In this document: piece after piece, positions 1 to 4,855 of the stretch
How positions within the stretch are numbered: position 1 is the first letter of the stretch
How the letters are laid out: each line of letters opens with the position of its first letter
Assembly (NCBI GenBank): GCA_018267355.1
Contig: JAFDYP010000151.1
Span: 1-7,096 of the forward strand
DNA: 7,096 nt
Source of the DNA: Bacteroidota bacterium
GTDB taxonomy: Bacteria; Bacteroidota; Bacteroidia; Chitinophagales; LD1
Reading direction: 5' to 3'
Program-made: the position numbers and the translations under genes
Notes under the pieces: generated by a model
What the model saw: only the letters and a program-made list of their open reading frames with translations
The model's database searches: none
Told to the model about the DNA's origin: nothing

Positions 1-74
1 ACAACTTGCAATTTAAAGGCTAAACCGTAATCCCGCTGACTACGCCTTGGGCGCGCTGGTGTTTCTTCTTCCAT
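1..74 (-). CDS. IS3-family transposase OrfA, N-terminal fragment (runs off the window)
   Basis: The frame starts with ATG at 74 and stays open to the window edge, giving 24 codons. After a short charged lead (MEEETPARPRR) comes SQRDYGLAFKLQV. This strongly resembles the start of IS3-group OrfA proteins in Bacteroidota, where a (R/K)xYSLAFKLxVV segment forms the first helix of the DNA-binding helix-turn-helix domain. In the family, OrfA binds the element ends and is fused to the DDE catalytic OrfB by programmed frameshifting; neither part is in view. The call rests on about 13 residues and on the leader and terminus upstream, so the family is likely but the subgroup is open. Whether the gene is intact cannot be told. 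Confidence 0.65.
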   Translation of the reverse strand, partial: MEEETPARPRRSQRDYGLAFKLQV

Positions 75-121
75 ATATAAGTCGATTTGTTGTCAACTTA
101 TTTTAGGACGAGACACCGACA
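1..121 (-). mobile_element. One end of an IS3-family insertion sequence, cut by the window edge
   Basis: Read leftward, this stretch has an element terminus, a leader of about 40 bases and the start of a transposase OrfA. The terminus begins with TG: either TGTCGGTGTC at 121 or TGTCTCGTCC at 115, in keeping with the 5'-TG ends of IS3 elements. The leader contains an imperfect hairpin, ATAAGTCGA (77-85) against TCAACTTAT (93-101), with one mismatch and a 7-base loop. From memory, similar hairpins precede OrfA in Bacteroidota IS3-type elements. The rest of the element lies beyond base 1, so the other inverted repeat, target duplication and completeness cannot be judged. The exact end is uncertain by about six bases. 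Confidence 0.65.
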
Positions 122-123
122 TA

Positions 124-155
124 AAAAAGAGCGACCTTTATGAATCGCTCTTTTT
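124..155. terminator. Bidirectional hairpin terminator next to the insertion sequence
   Basis: A perfect 11-bp stem pairs 124-134 with 145-155 around a 10-base loop (135-144). The core is GAGCGA/TCGCTC, flanked by A and T runs that give a U-tract on either strand. For the leftward transcript it would end the unit of the 169-aa membrane protein (stop codon 223-225) before it enters the insertion sequence. It could equally block transcription leaving the element rightward. Bases 156-222 show no other feature I can support. Confidence 0.8.
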
Positions 156-222
156 GAATCTGTTATAGATAGATCAGCAGAATTTTATTTCGCCCTGATA
201 TTTGAAATAGAGTGATATCATA

Positions 223-732
223 TTAGTGGTCACCTATCACAGACTCGCTGAGCATCTGACATATGATCAGAAAGGCCAAGACACACGATAGTGATAACCA
301 AATAAGGAAAGGGTCTTTTTTATGCCCACGTCTCATGGCAAATGAGATCAAGACTGCAATAATAACTACGTAGATCGGTATCTGTCCATAGGTGGCGATC
401 ACTCCCTGATGATAAATTTGACCCCGAAAATTATATTCCCGAGGACATCCTAACAGTTTACTCCTTCCTACTATAAGCGAATCTCCCTCTTGAACGTCGT
501 GAAACAGGGCATACGGCACGGGCACTGCACCGACTTCCGTTTTGATACCCACATTGCCCACTGAGCCGTAATTCGTAGTGCTGCTGCGGTAGCTGATAAA
601 CCCTGTAACATGAGCAGGCAGGCAAGTCAGAGGCAGGTAAATATCTGCCAGTATCGTCAATGCAAACAGCAGCACAAAAGCACTAAGGATGCTCGCCTTT
701 AGCCTTGTACCATCATTTGTATTGTCAGACAT
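223..732 (-). CDS. Hypothetical membrane protein with an extracytoplasmic beta-rich segment (169 aa)
   Basis: I do not recognise this protein. It has a short polar N-terminus, a hydrophobic helix at about 12-34, a polar stretch of about 80 residues, and two more helices at about 117-133 and 141-161 separated by the basic loop RRGHKKD. Basic residues in that loop suggest the inside of the membrane, placing residues 35-116 outside. The outer segment is rich in G, V, S and Y and could be a small beta domain; it contains the motif VQEGDSLIVG. The layout recalls DUF3592-like proteins, but I see no motif that settles it. The ATG is 24 bases after the stop of the DHS-like gene, with no promoter visible between them, so it is probably co-transcribed. 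A terminator follows at 124-155. The gene seems more AT-rich than its neighbours, which may hint at recent gain. Confidence 0.7.
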   Translation of the reverse strand: MSDNTNDGTRLKASILSAFVLLFALTILADIYLPLTCLPAHVTGFISYRSSTTNYGSVGNVGIKTEVGAVPVPYALFHDVQEGDSLIVGRSKLLGCPREYNFRGQIYHQGVIATYGQIPIYVVIIAVLISFAMRRGHKKDPFLIWLSLSCVLAFLIICQMLSESVIGDH

Positions 733-756
733 AAAACTGCCTGAATTGTGCTTTAT

Positions 757-1731
757 TTACCACTTCAGCAGATACGCGAAGATCAGCGGGGCCACGATGG
801 TTGCATCTGACTCTACTATAAACTTAGGAGTAGTGATGTCGAGCTTGCCCCAGGTGATCTTCTCATTTGGCACGGCACCGGAGTACGAACCATATGAGGT
901 AGTAGAATCACTGATCTGGCAGAAGTATGACCAGAACGGTACATCATGCCACTCCAGATCCTGATACATCATAGGCACCACACAGATCGGGAAGTCTCCC
1001 GCTATGCCTCCTCCTATCTGGAAGAAGCCTACACCTTTGCCTCCGGAGTTCTTGCGATACCAGTCTGCGAGCCACACCATGTACTCGATGCCTGACTTCA
1101 TGGTCGTAGCCTTGATCTCATTTTTGATCACATATGAGGCGAAGATATTGCCCATAGTAGAGTCTTCCCAGCCCGGCACTACGATAGGGATGTTTTTCTC
1201 GGCAGCAGCCAGCATCCAGCTATTTTTAGGATCTATCTCATAGTACTGCTGCAGCTCACCAGAGAGCAGCATCTTGTACATGTACTCATGCGGGAAGTAG
1301 CGCTCTCCTTTGTCGTCTGCATCCTTCCATACTTTATGGATGTGCTTCTGCAGGCGGCGGAAGGCCTCCTCCTCAGGGATGCAGGTATCTGTCACCCGGT
1401 TGTAGTGATTCTCCAGCAGGTCCCACTCCTCTTGTGGCGAGAGGTCGCGGTAGTTTGGTACGCGCTTATAGTGTGAGTGCGCTACAAGGTTCATGATATC
1501 CTCCTCCAGATTGGCACCGGTGCAGGAGATGATCTGTACCTTGTCCTGGCGGATCATCTCGGCCAGTGAGAGGCCCAGCTCGGCAGTACTCATGGCACCT
1601 GCGAGTGTGATCATCATTTTGCCGCCTTCGGCGAGGTGCGTCTCATAGCCCTTGGCCGCGTCTACGAGAGCAGCAGCATTAAAGTGGAGGTAGTGCTTGG
1701 TGACAAAGTCACGGATAGGAGTAGCGCTCAT
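757..1731 (-). CDS. Deoxyhypusine synthase-like protein (bacterial DHS family, 324 aa)
   Basis: Members of this NAD-dependent family transfer the aminobutyl group of spermidine through a lysine-imine intermediate. Eukaryotic and archaeal enzymes modify eIF5A; bacteria lack that target, and some bacterial homologues make homospermidine. Family landmarks are the NAD-site region SCTGANLEED (69-78), PGWEDSTMG (186-194), the glycine turn QIGGGIAGD (238-246) and SGAVPNEKITWGK (284-296). Lys296 aligns with the catalytic Lys329 of human DHS, Trp294 with Trp327 and Glu290 with Glu323. By my ungapped reading, positions equivalent to human His288 and Asp316 are Asp246 and Tyr283, and there is an insertion of about nine residues between GGG and SGA. 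The substrate therefore probably differs from that of true DHS. The ATG at 1731 is preferred: a longer frame to 1785 would run through the promoter. The downstream membrane-protein gene is likely in the same transcript. Confidence 0.9.
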   Translation of the reverse strand: MSATPIRDFVTKHYLHFNAAALVDAAKGYETHLAEGGKMMITLAGAMSTAELGLSLAEMIRQDKVQIISCTGANLEEDIMNLVAHSHYKRVPNYRDLSPQEEWDLLENHYNRVTDTCIPEEEAFRRLQKHIHKVWKDADDKGERYFPHEYMYKMLLSGELQQYYEIDPKNSWMLAAAEKNIPIVVPGWEDSTMGNIFASYVIKNEIKATTMKSGIEYMVWLADWYRKNSGGKGVGFFQIGGGIAGDFPICVVPMMYQDLEWHDVPFWSYFCQISDSTTSYGSYSGAVPNEKITWGKLDITTPKFIVESDATIVAPLIFAYLLKW

Positions 1732-1756
1732 GTCTGTATATCTGAAATTTGAACCG

Positions 1757-1786
1757 CAAAAATACAATTTGCGGCTAGAGTGCAAA
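1757..1786 (-). promoter_or_regulatory. Bacteroidota-type promoter of the DHS-like gene
   Basis: Read leftward, TTTG (1786-1783) is followed after 18 bases by TATTTTTG (1764-1757), an exact fit to the TAnnTTTG -7 box with a -33 TTTG element at about the usual distance. Transcription should start near 1750, leaving an A/T-rich leader of about 20 bases before the ATG at 1731. This is the best promoter in the window. It shows that the DHS-like gene need not depend on readthrough from the AtpI-like gene 150 bases upstream. Confidence 0.75.
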
Positions 1787-1881
1787 ATAGAAGGGGAACA
1801 GCCGTATCACAGCGTGCACAGAGAGATAATACCGAGACAAGTTCTGATATGAAGACACAAAGAAATACCGCCGCAAAGAGA

Positions 1882-2268
1882 TCAAGGCAGCGGCTTCCGC
1901 TTGGTGATCTGCCACAGGTGAAATACGAGCAGGCCGGTATAAGCAAAGTATAGACTAAAGAATGGCAAGATAAAGTACTTATCCTCTATGGGGCGGAAGA
2001 AAATGAAATAGGACACAAAGGCCAGAGAGGCGAATGACTTAATACCAAAGGCTGACCCGAAGGCCATCATAAAGCTCGTATGCTCCTTGATAGCCAGTGC
2101 GCGAAGGAAGATGAGATATACCAGCGCCGTGACCCCAAACATAAAGGCAAGGCTGATCCATACAAAGCTCTGATAGGCGGCAAAGACCCCTTGCGACTGC
2201 AAGGCAAAGAGCACCAGACCGGATAGGACAGTAAGCAGCACCAGCTTTAGAAAAAATCCCTTCATCAT
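1882..2268 (-). CDS. Four-helix AtpI-like membrane protein of the ATP synthase accessory type (128 aa)
   Basis: The protein is almost entirely hydrophobic, with four membrane helices at about 5-23, 35-55, 72-92 and 98-118 and a basic tail ending in TKRKPLP. A lysine inside the third hydrophobic stretch (Lys77, GIKSFASLAF) and the Y..TGLLVFHL pattern in the last helix match the small protein that commonly sits between atpZ and atpB in Bacteroidota, which I recall as DUF6168 or ATP-synthase-I-like. Its role is presumed to be in assembly or ion supply of the F0 sector. Two adjacent ATGs (2268, 2265) could start it. A longer frame to 2370 is rejected because it overlaps AtpZ with non-membrane residues. 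It begins 17 bases after the atpZ stop, so the two are co-transcribed. Family assignment is from pattern and context. Confidence 0.7.
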   Translation of the reverse strand: MMKGFFLKLVLLTVLSGLVLFALQSQGVFAAYQSFVWISLAFMFGVTALVYLIFLRALAIKEHTSFMMAFGSAFGIKSFASLAFVSYFIFFRPIEDKYFILPFFSLYFAYTGLLVFHLWQITKRKPLP

Positions 2269-2285
2269 ATACTGCAAAGTTAAGC

Positions 2286-2495
2286 CTATTTCGCAGGGTT
2301 TATGAAATCTTTGATCACAGTAAATAGTGCAATGCCCACGCCTGCTACAGACAGGCCTATGGTCCACCACTGCCGCTCTATGTGGTAGTGCTGATCTATT
2401 TTGTATCCCGCAAAGGCGAATATCCCGATAGTAGCGGCCATCTGAAATGCCATACCGGAATACTTCATGTAAACGTTGATCGGTCTCTTGTCCAT
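2286..2495 (-). CDS. atpZ: AtpZ/AtpI family F0F1-ATP synthase accessory protein (69 aa)
   Basis: This two-helix membrane protein has helices at about 15-32 and 44-62. It shows the family pattern: KYSGMAFQMAATIG leading into the first helix, then FAGYKIDQ with Gly30 and Asp34, a short polar hairpin, and a second helix ending in VIKDFINP. AtpZ in other bacteria sits with AtpI at the head of the atp operon. Together they are thought to help c-ring assembly, or Mg or Ca supply, for the ATP synthase. The ATG at 2495 is 12 bases after the stop of the dehydrogenase gene. The AtpI-like gene follows after 17 bases, so the three form a tight leftward unit. The genes for the a, b and c subunits do not follow in this window. 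A start at Met10 is possible but less likely. Confidence 0.85.
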   Translation of the reverse strand: MDKRPINVYMKYSGMAFQMAATIGIFAFAGYKIDQHYHIERQWWTIGLSVAGVGIALFTVIKDFINPAK

Positions 2496-2507
2496 ATCAG
2501 CTATAGA

Positions 2508-3224
2508 TCAAGATCTGTTCCAAATAAAGTCCGGAAGCATACGCATCACGAATGAAGCAAAAGCCCACTTGCCGGGGATATAGGCTACCTTCTTTTTCGC
2601 CTCTATAGCATCAGCTATGAGCCGTGCTGCATATTGTGAGTCTACTACCCAAAACATCCCCTTCTGCCCCTTGGTCATGGGTGTATCTATGAAGCCCGGG
2701 CGGATATCCGTGATAGTGATATTCTTTTTCTCGGCTATGGCCTTGTGGCGCTGGCCCTCCATATAGTTCCACATAAAGGCCTTGGTAGCATGGTAGCCTA
2801 TGGCATAGCGGGAGCCGCGGGTGCCTGCCACTGACGATACGCCTACTATCTGCCCCTCCCTCCCGCTATCTCGGAAATACTTGAAAGCATAGTTGGCGAT
2901 AGCCGCAAAACCGACAGCATTGATCTCATGCATCTGATGTTCTTTCTCCCACTTGCCACTGCTTTCTCCTATACCGGCGTTATACACGATGATATCTACG
3001 CTTCCCATCTCCCCTATCAGCTCGCCTAGTCTGGTTCTCGCCTCATCGTGCTTAGCCATATCTATCGTTTTGATATAGGTCTTGCCACTGCATTTCTCTG
3101 CTACCTCTTGTAGCATCTCCAGCCTGCGGGCAGCGATACCCACCTCATAGCCGCGTTTAGACATTTCTACCGCCAGGTCGCTGCCTATGCCTGATGAGGC
3201 GCCGATGATGATGACTTTTTTCAT
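2508..3224 (-). CDS. Short-chain dehydrogenase/reductase, classical SDR (238 aa)
   Basis: This is a soluble NAD(P)-dependent oxidoreductase with a Rossmann fold from the first residues. The cofactor loop is GASSGIG (8-14). Arg33 and Arg34 after the second strand (AARRL) suggest NADPH. NAG is at 82-84, and the catalytic set is Asn102, Ser131, Tyr144 and Lys148 (VSSVAG then YHATK), with the usual 13-residue Ser-Tyr spacing. RPGFIDTPM at about 184-192 is the normal post-catalytic loop. The C-terminus carries a hydrophobic, aromatic stretch (WAFASFVMRMLPDFIW), seen in SDRs that associate with membranes or lipid substrates. The substrate cannot be read from sequence. The start MKKVIIIG at 3224 is chosen because an upstream extension would translate the heptanucleotide array. 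The gene heads the unit with atpZ and the AtpI-like gene. Confidence 0.9.
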   Translation of the reverse strand: MKKVIIIGASSGIGSDLAVEMSKRGYEVGIAARRLEMLQEVAEKCSGKTYIKTIDMAKHDEARTRLGELIGEMGSVDIIVYNAGIGESSGKWEKEHQMHEINAVGFAAIANYAFKYFRDSGREGQIVGVSSVAGTRGSRYAIGYHATKAFMWNYMEGQRHKAIAEKKNITITDIRPGFIDTPMTKGQKGMFWVVDSQYAARLIADAIEAKKKVAYIPGKWAFASFVMRMLPDFIWNRS

Positions 3225-3230
3225 TCTTCT

Positions 3231-3258
3231 TGAGTATTGAGTAGTGAGTATTGAGTAG
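3231..3258. repeat. Tandem heptanucleotide array, four units of TGAGTAK
   Basis: On the + strand the units are TGAGTAT, TGAGTAG, TGAGTAT, TGAGTAG, so the array is also an exact 14-bp duplication (3231-3244 and 3245-3258). It lies six bases before the dehydrogenase ATG, inside the presumed leader of that mRNA, where it reads as alternating CTACTCA and ATACTCA. Only AGAAGA separates it from the start codon. The copy number could vary by slippage and alter the leader length in steps of seven bases. Confidence 0.85.
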
Positions 3259-3268
3259 TGAAACAATA

Positions 3269-3300
3269 CAAAAATGTATTCATTAAGGTCATAACATAAA
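3269..3300 (-). promoter_or_regulatory. Candidate promoter of the dehydrogenase-atpZ-atpI-like unit
   Basis: Read leftward, CATTTTTG (3276-3269) matches TAnnTTTG with one mismatch. TTTATG (3300-3295) sits at about the -33 position, 18 bases away. Transcription would start near 3262, so the heptanucleotide array falls wholly within the leader. The -33 end touches the 17-bp dyad at 3300-3316. Both boxes are imperfect. Confidence 0.4.
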
Positions 3301-3316
3301 TGTAACAATGTTACAT
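3300..3316. promoter_or_regulatory. Perfect 17-bp dyad, candidate operator between divergent genes
   Basis: ATGTAAC (3300-3306) and GTTACAT (3310-3316) are perfect inverted 7-bp arms around the 3-base centre AAT. The site lies in the 139-bp gap between the divergently transcribed dehydrogenase and marC-family genes. It abuts the candidate -33 element of the former and ends about 35 bases before the -7 box of the latter. The geometry suits a dimeric helix-turn-helix regulator. The arms are too short and AT-rich for a terminator, and no U-tract follows. Confidence 0.45.
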
Positions 3317-3351
3317 ATAAAATGGACAGGGAATGTTATCCCGCTATTTCC

Positions 3352-3359
3352 TATTTTTG
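3352..3359 (+). promoter_or_regulatory. -7 box of the marC-DUF423-gtrA unit
   Basis: TATTTTTG is an exact TAnnTTTG match. It ends four bases before the ATG at 3364, so transcription would begin at or within a few bases of the start codon, giving a leaderless or nearly leaderless mRNA. I see no good TTTG element 18-21 bases upstream. Confidence 0.5.
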
Positions 3360-3363
3360 TACT

Positions 3364-3948
3364 ATGTTCTCTTTAGCAGATATACTGACCATCACTTTTA
3401 CACTGTTTGCGGTGATAGATGTGATAGGCAGCCTGCCGGTCATCATCAGCCTGAAGAACCGTCAGGTAGAGTTTCACCCCGGTATCTCCACACTTTTTGC
3501 AGGCTTTCTGATGATCGTCTTCCTCTTTGTAGGTGAGCAGCTCCTAAAGTTGATGGGTGTAGACGTGCAGTCATTTGCCGTAGCGGGTTCTATCGTGATC
3601 TTTATCCTGGGCCTGGAGCTCGTGCTGGGCATCAATCTCTTCCGCACAGATCCTGACCTGGGCCGGTCTGGTAGTATCGTGCCCCTGGGCTTCCCGCTGC
3701 TGGCGGGGTCAGGTACACTCACCACCATCATGTCCCTGCACTCTGTCTATAGCTGGCAGAATATAGTAGTAGGCATCCTGCTGAACCTCGTGGTGATCTA
3801 TATCGTACTGCTGTCTGTAGACTGGCTGGAGCGCAAGATAGGCAAGTCTACCCTCGGCGCGTTGAAGAAGTTCTTTGGCGTGATCCTCATAGCTATCGCA
3901 GTCAAGATCTTTGCCGCAGCCATCTATCAGTTCAAACCACATCACTAG
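3364..3948 (+). CDS. MarC family integral membrane protein (194 aa)
   Basis: The protein has about six membrane helices (near 8-30, 42-63, 71-92, 104-124, 133-151, 168-190) and the usual MarC length of about 200 residues. Family signatures are FAVIDVIGSLPVIISL in helix 1 and the FPLLAGSGTLTTIMSL segment (110-125), both normal MarC motifs. The family was named for a supposed role in multiple antibiotic resistance that was later withdrawn; its transport substrate, if any, is unknown. The start at 3364 gives the family N-terminus. An earlier ATG at 3322 would add 14 residues unlike the family and would lie upstream of the -7 box. The DUF423 gene starts two bases after its stop, so translation of the two is probably coupled. 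Confidence 0.9.
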   Translation: MFSLADILTITFTLFAVIDVIGSLPVIISLKNRQVEFHPGISTLFAGFLMIVFLFVGEQLLKLMGVDVQSFAVAGSIVIFILGLELVLGINLFRTDPDLGRSGSIVPLGFPLLAGSGTLTTIMSLHSVYSWQNIVVGILLNLVVIYIVLLSVDWLERKIGKSTLGALKKFFGVILIAIAVKIFAAAIYQFKPHH

Positions 3949-3950
3949 TC

Positions 3951-4355
3951 ATGACCAATAAAAACATACTTATCGCTATCTGCGCACTTGGTTTCCTGGC
4001 GGTAGCCATGGGGGCTTTTGGTGCGCATGCGCTGAAGCCATACCTGAACGACTACCAGGCACGCATCTGGGAGAAGGCTGTAGCGTATCAGTTTTATCAT
4101 GTGCTGGCCGCTATGATCGCCTTTGTGCTATATGATGTCAAGGGTGTGCGCTACCTGCTCACTGCGGCTTACTTCTTTCTGGTGGGGGTGGTGCTCTTCT
4201 CAGGATCTTTGTATGCGCTGGCTACCGTAGATATGACCGGTCTGCCCAAGGAGGTCTTTGGTCCTGTCACTCCCTTCGGAGGTTTGTTCTTTCTGATGGG
4301 CTGGGGTACGATGATCTTTGCGGTCGTTAAATACTCCAAACTATCGGAGAAATAA
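3951..4355 (+). CDS. DUF423 family membrane protein (134 aa)
   Basis: This is a small four-helix membrane protein of the DUF423 (YgdD/YwdK-like) family. Diagnostic stretches are GAFGAHAL (21-28), WEKAVAYQFYH (40-50), LFSGSLYAL (82-90) and TPFGGLFFLMGW (107-118). Helices lie at about 5-25, 48-62, 67-91 and 107-127. No biochemical role is established for the family. The sequence is intact and of normal length. It begins two bases after the marC-family stop and is followed 27 bases later by the gtrA-family gene, so all three small membrane proteins probably share a transcript. Confidence 0.9.
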   Translation: MTNKNILIAICALGFLAVAMGAFGAHALKPYLNDYQARIWEKAVAYQFYHVLAAMIAFVLYDVKGVRYLLTAAYFFLVGVVLFSGSLYALATVDMTGLPKEVFGPVTPFGGLFFLMGWGTMIFAVVKYSKLSEK

Positions 4356-4357
4356 GG

Positions 4358-4365
4358 CATATTTG
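4358..4365 (+). promoter_or_regulatory. Possible internal -7 box before the gtrA-family gene
   Basis: CATATTTG differs from TAnnTTTG only in its first base and lies directly after the DUF423 stop codon. Transcription would start about 12 bases before the ATG at 4383. No convincing -33 element was found, so this may be chance. Confidence 0.25.
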
Positions 4366-4382
4366 CGCGTTTTCAAAGACGC

Positions 4383-4778
4383 ATGGAGATCAGTCACGAA
4401 CTTATCATGAAAGGAGTCAAGTTTGCCGTAGTGGGGGCTACCTCATTTGGCGTTGACTTTGGTACACTATACGTGTGCAAGGAGAAGTTTAAGATCAATA
4501 AATACGTCTCCAATACGATCTCCTTTGTCCTGTCTGCTTCTGTCAATTTCTGCCTGAACCGCGCATGGTCTTTTGATAATCACGATCCTAATGTGGGTAC
4601 GCAGGCCATGAAGTTTGCAGCCTCCATGACTATCGGCTTCCTGATCGCTACGGGAGCGCTGTACATCTTCTCTGACAAGATGAAGCTGAACTTCTACTTC
4701 TCCAAGCTACTGTCGGTGAGTATCGCTATGATCTGGAACTTCTCTATGGCCAATCTGGTGATCTTTAGCAAAACCTAG
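4383..4778 (+). CDS. GtrA family membrane protein (131 aa)
   Basis: The GtrA family consists of four-helix membrane proteins implicated in moving polyprenyl-phosphate-linked sugars across the membrane for decoration of surface polysaccharides. Visible family marks are FAVVGATSFGVD (14-25), the NFCLNRAWSF motif (55-64) between helices 2 and 3, and the late WNFSMANLVIF (118-128). Helices are at about 14-32, 42-58, 77-97 and 108-126. The usual partner, a GtrB-like glycosyltransferase, is not adjacent here: the upstream genes are DUF423 and MarC types, and queA is convergent downstream. The donor sugar and target cannot be inferred. The ATG at 4383 is the natural start, and a terminator hairpin follows the stop. 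Confidence 0.9.
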   Translation: MEISHELIMKGVKFAVVGATSFGVDFGTLYVCKEKFKINKYVSNTISFVLSASVNFCLNRAWSFDNHDPNVGTQAMKFAASMTIGFLIATGALYIFSDKMKLNFYFSKLLSVSIAMIWNFSMANLVIFSKT

Positions 4779-4788
4779 TAATAACAAA

Positions 4789-4814
4789 AATGGCCGGTAT
4801 CTCTACCAGCCATT
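4789..4814. terminator. Shared hairpin terminator between the gtrA-family gene and queA
   Basis: AATGGC (4789-4794) pairs with GCCATT (4809-4814). After one C/A mismatch, GGT (4796-4798) pairs with ACC (4805-4807), leaving a 6-base loop. Read leftward the stem runs into a T-tract (ccatttttg), making it a good intrinsic terminator for queA. Read rightward the tail (tcatttatt) is weaker but could still serve the gtrA-family transcript. Confidence 0.75.
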
Positions 4815-4823
4815 CATTTATTG

Positions 4824-4851
4824 TCTTGAATCTTGTTTCTTGACTCTTGTA
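4824..4851. repeat. Degenerate tandem heptanucleotide array, four units of TCTTGNN
   Basis: Units are TCTTGAA, TCTTGTT, TCTTGAC and TCTTGTA on the + strand, with a partial fifth (tctctta) running into the queA stop codon. On the queA mRNA this is NNCAAGA four times, between the stop codon and the terminator hairpin. The first five bases are invariant and the last two vary. The period is the same as in the array at 3231-3258. Confidence 0.8.
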
Positions 4852-4855
4852 TCTC

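Noticed and set aside
1728..1946. Leftward 72-codon frame covering the gap between the AtpI-like and DHS-like genes
   Set aside because: It overlaps both neighbours and the strong promoter at 1757-1786, is rich in cysteine, and matches no family I know.
2269..2370. N-terminal extension of the AtpI-like protein
   Set aside because: The added residues are read out of frame from atpZ, are polar and cysteine-rich, and the double ATG at 2268/2265 gives a sensible first membrane helix.
3333..3945. Other open frames on both strands within the marC-family gene
   Set aside because: The frame with six membrane helices and MarC motifs explains the region; the others are low-complexity shadows.
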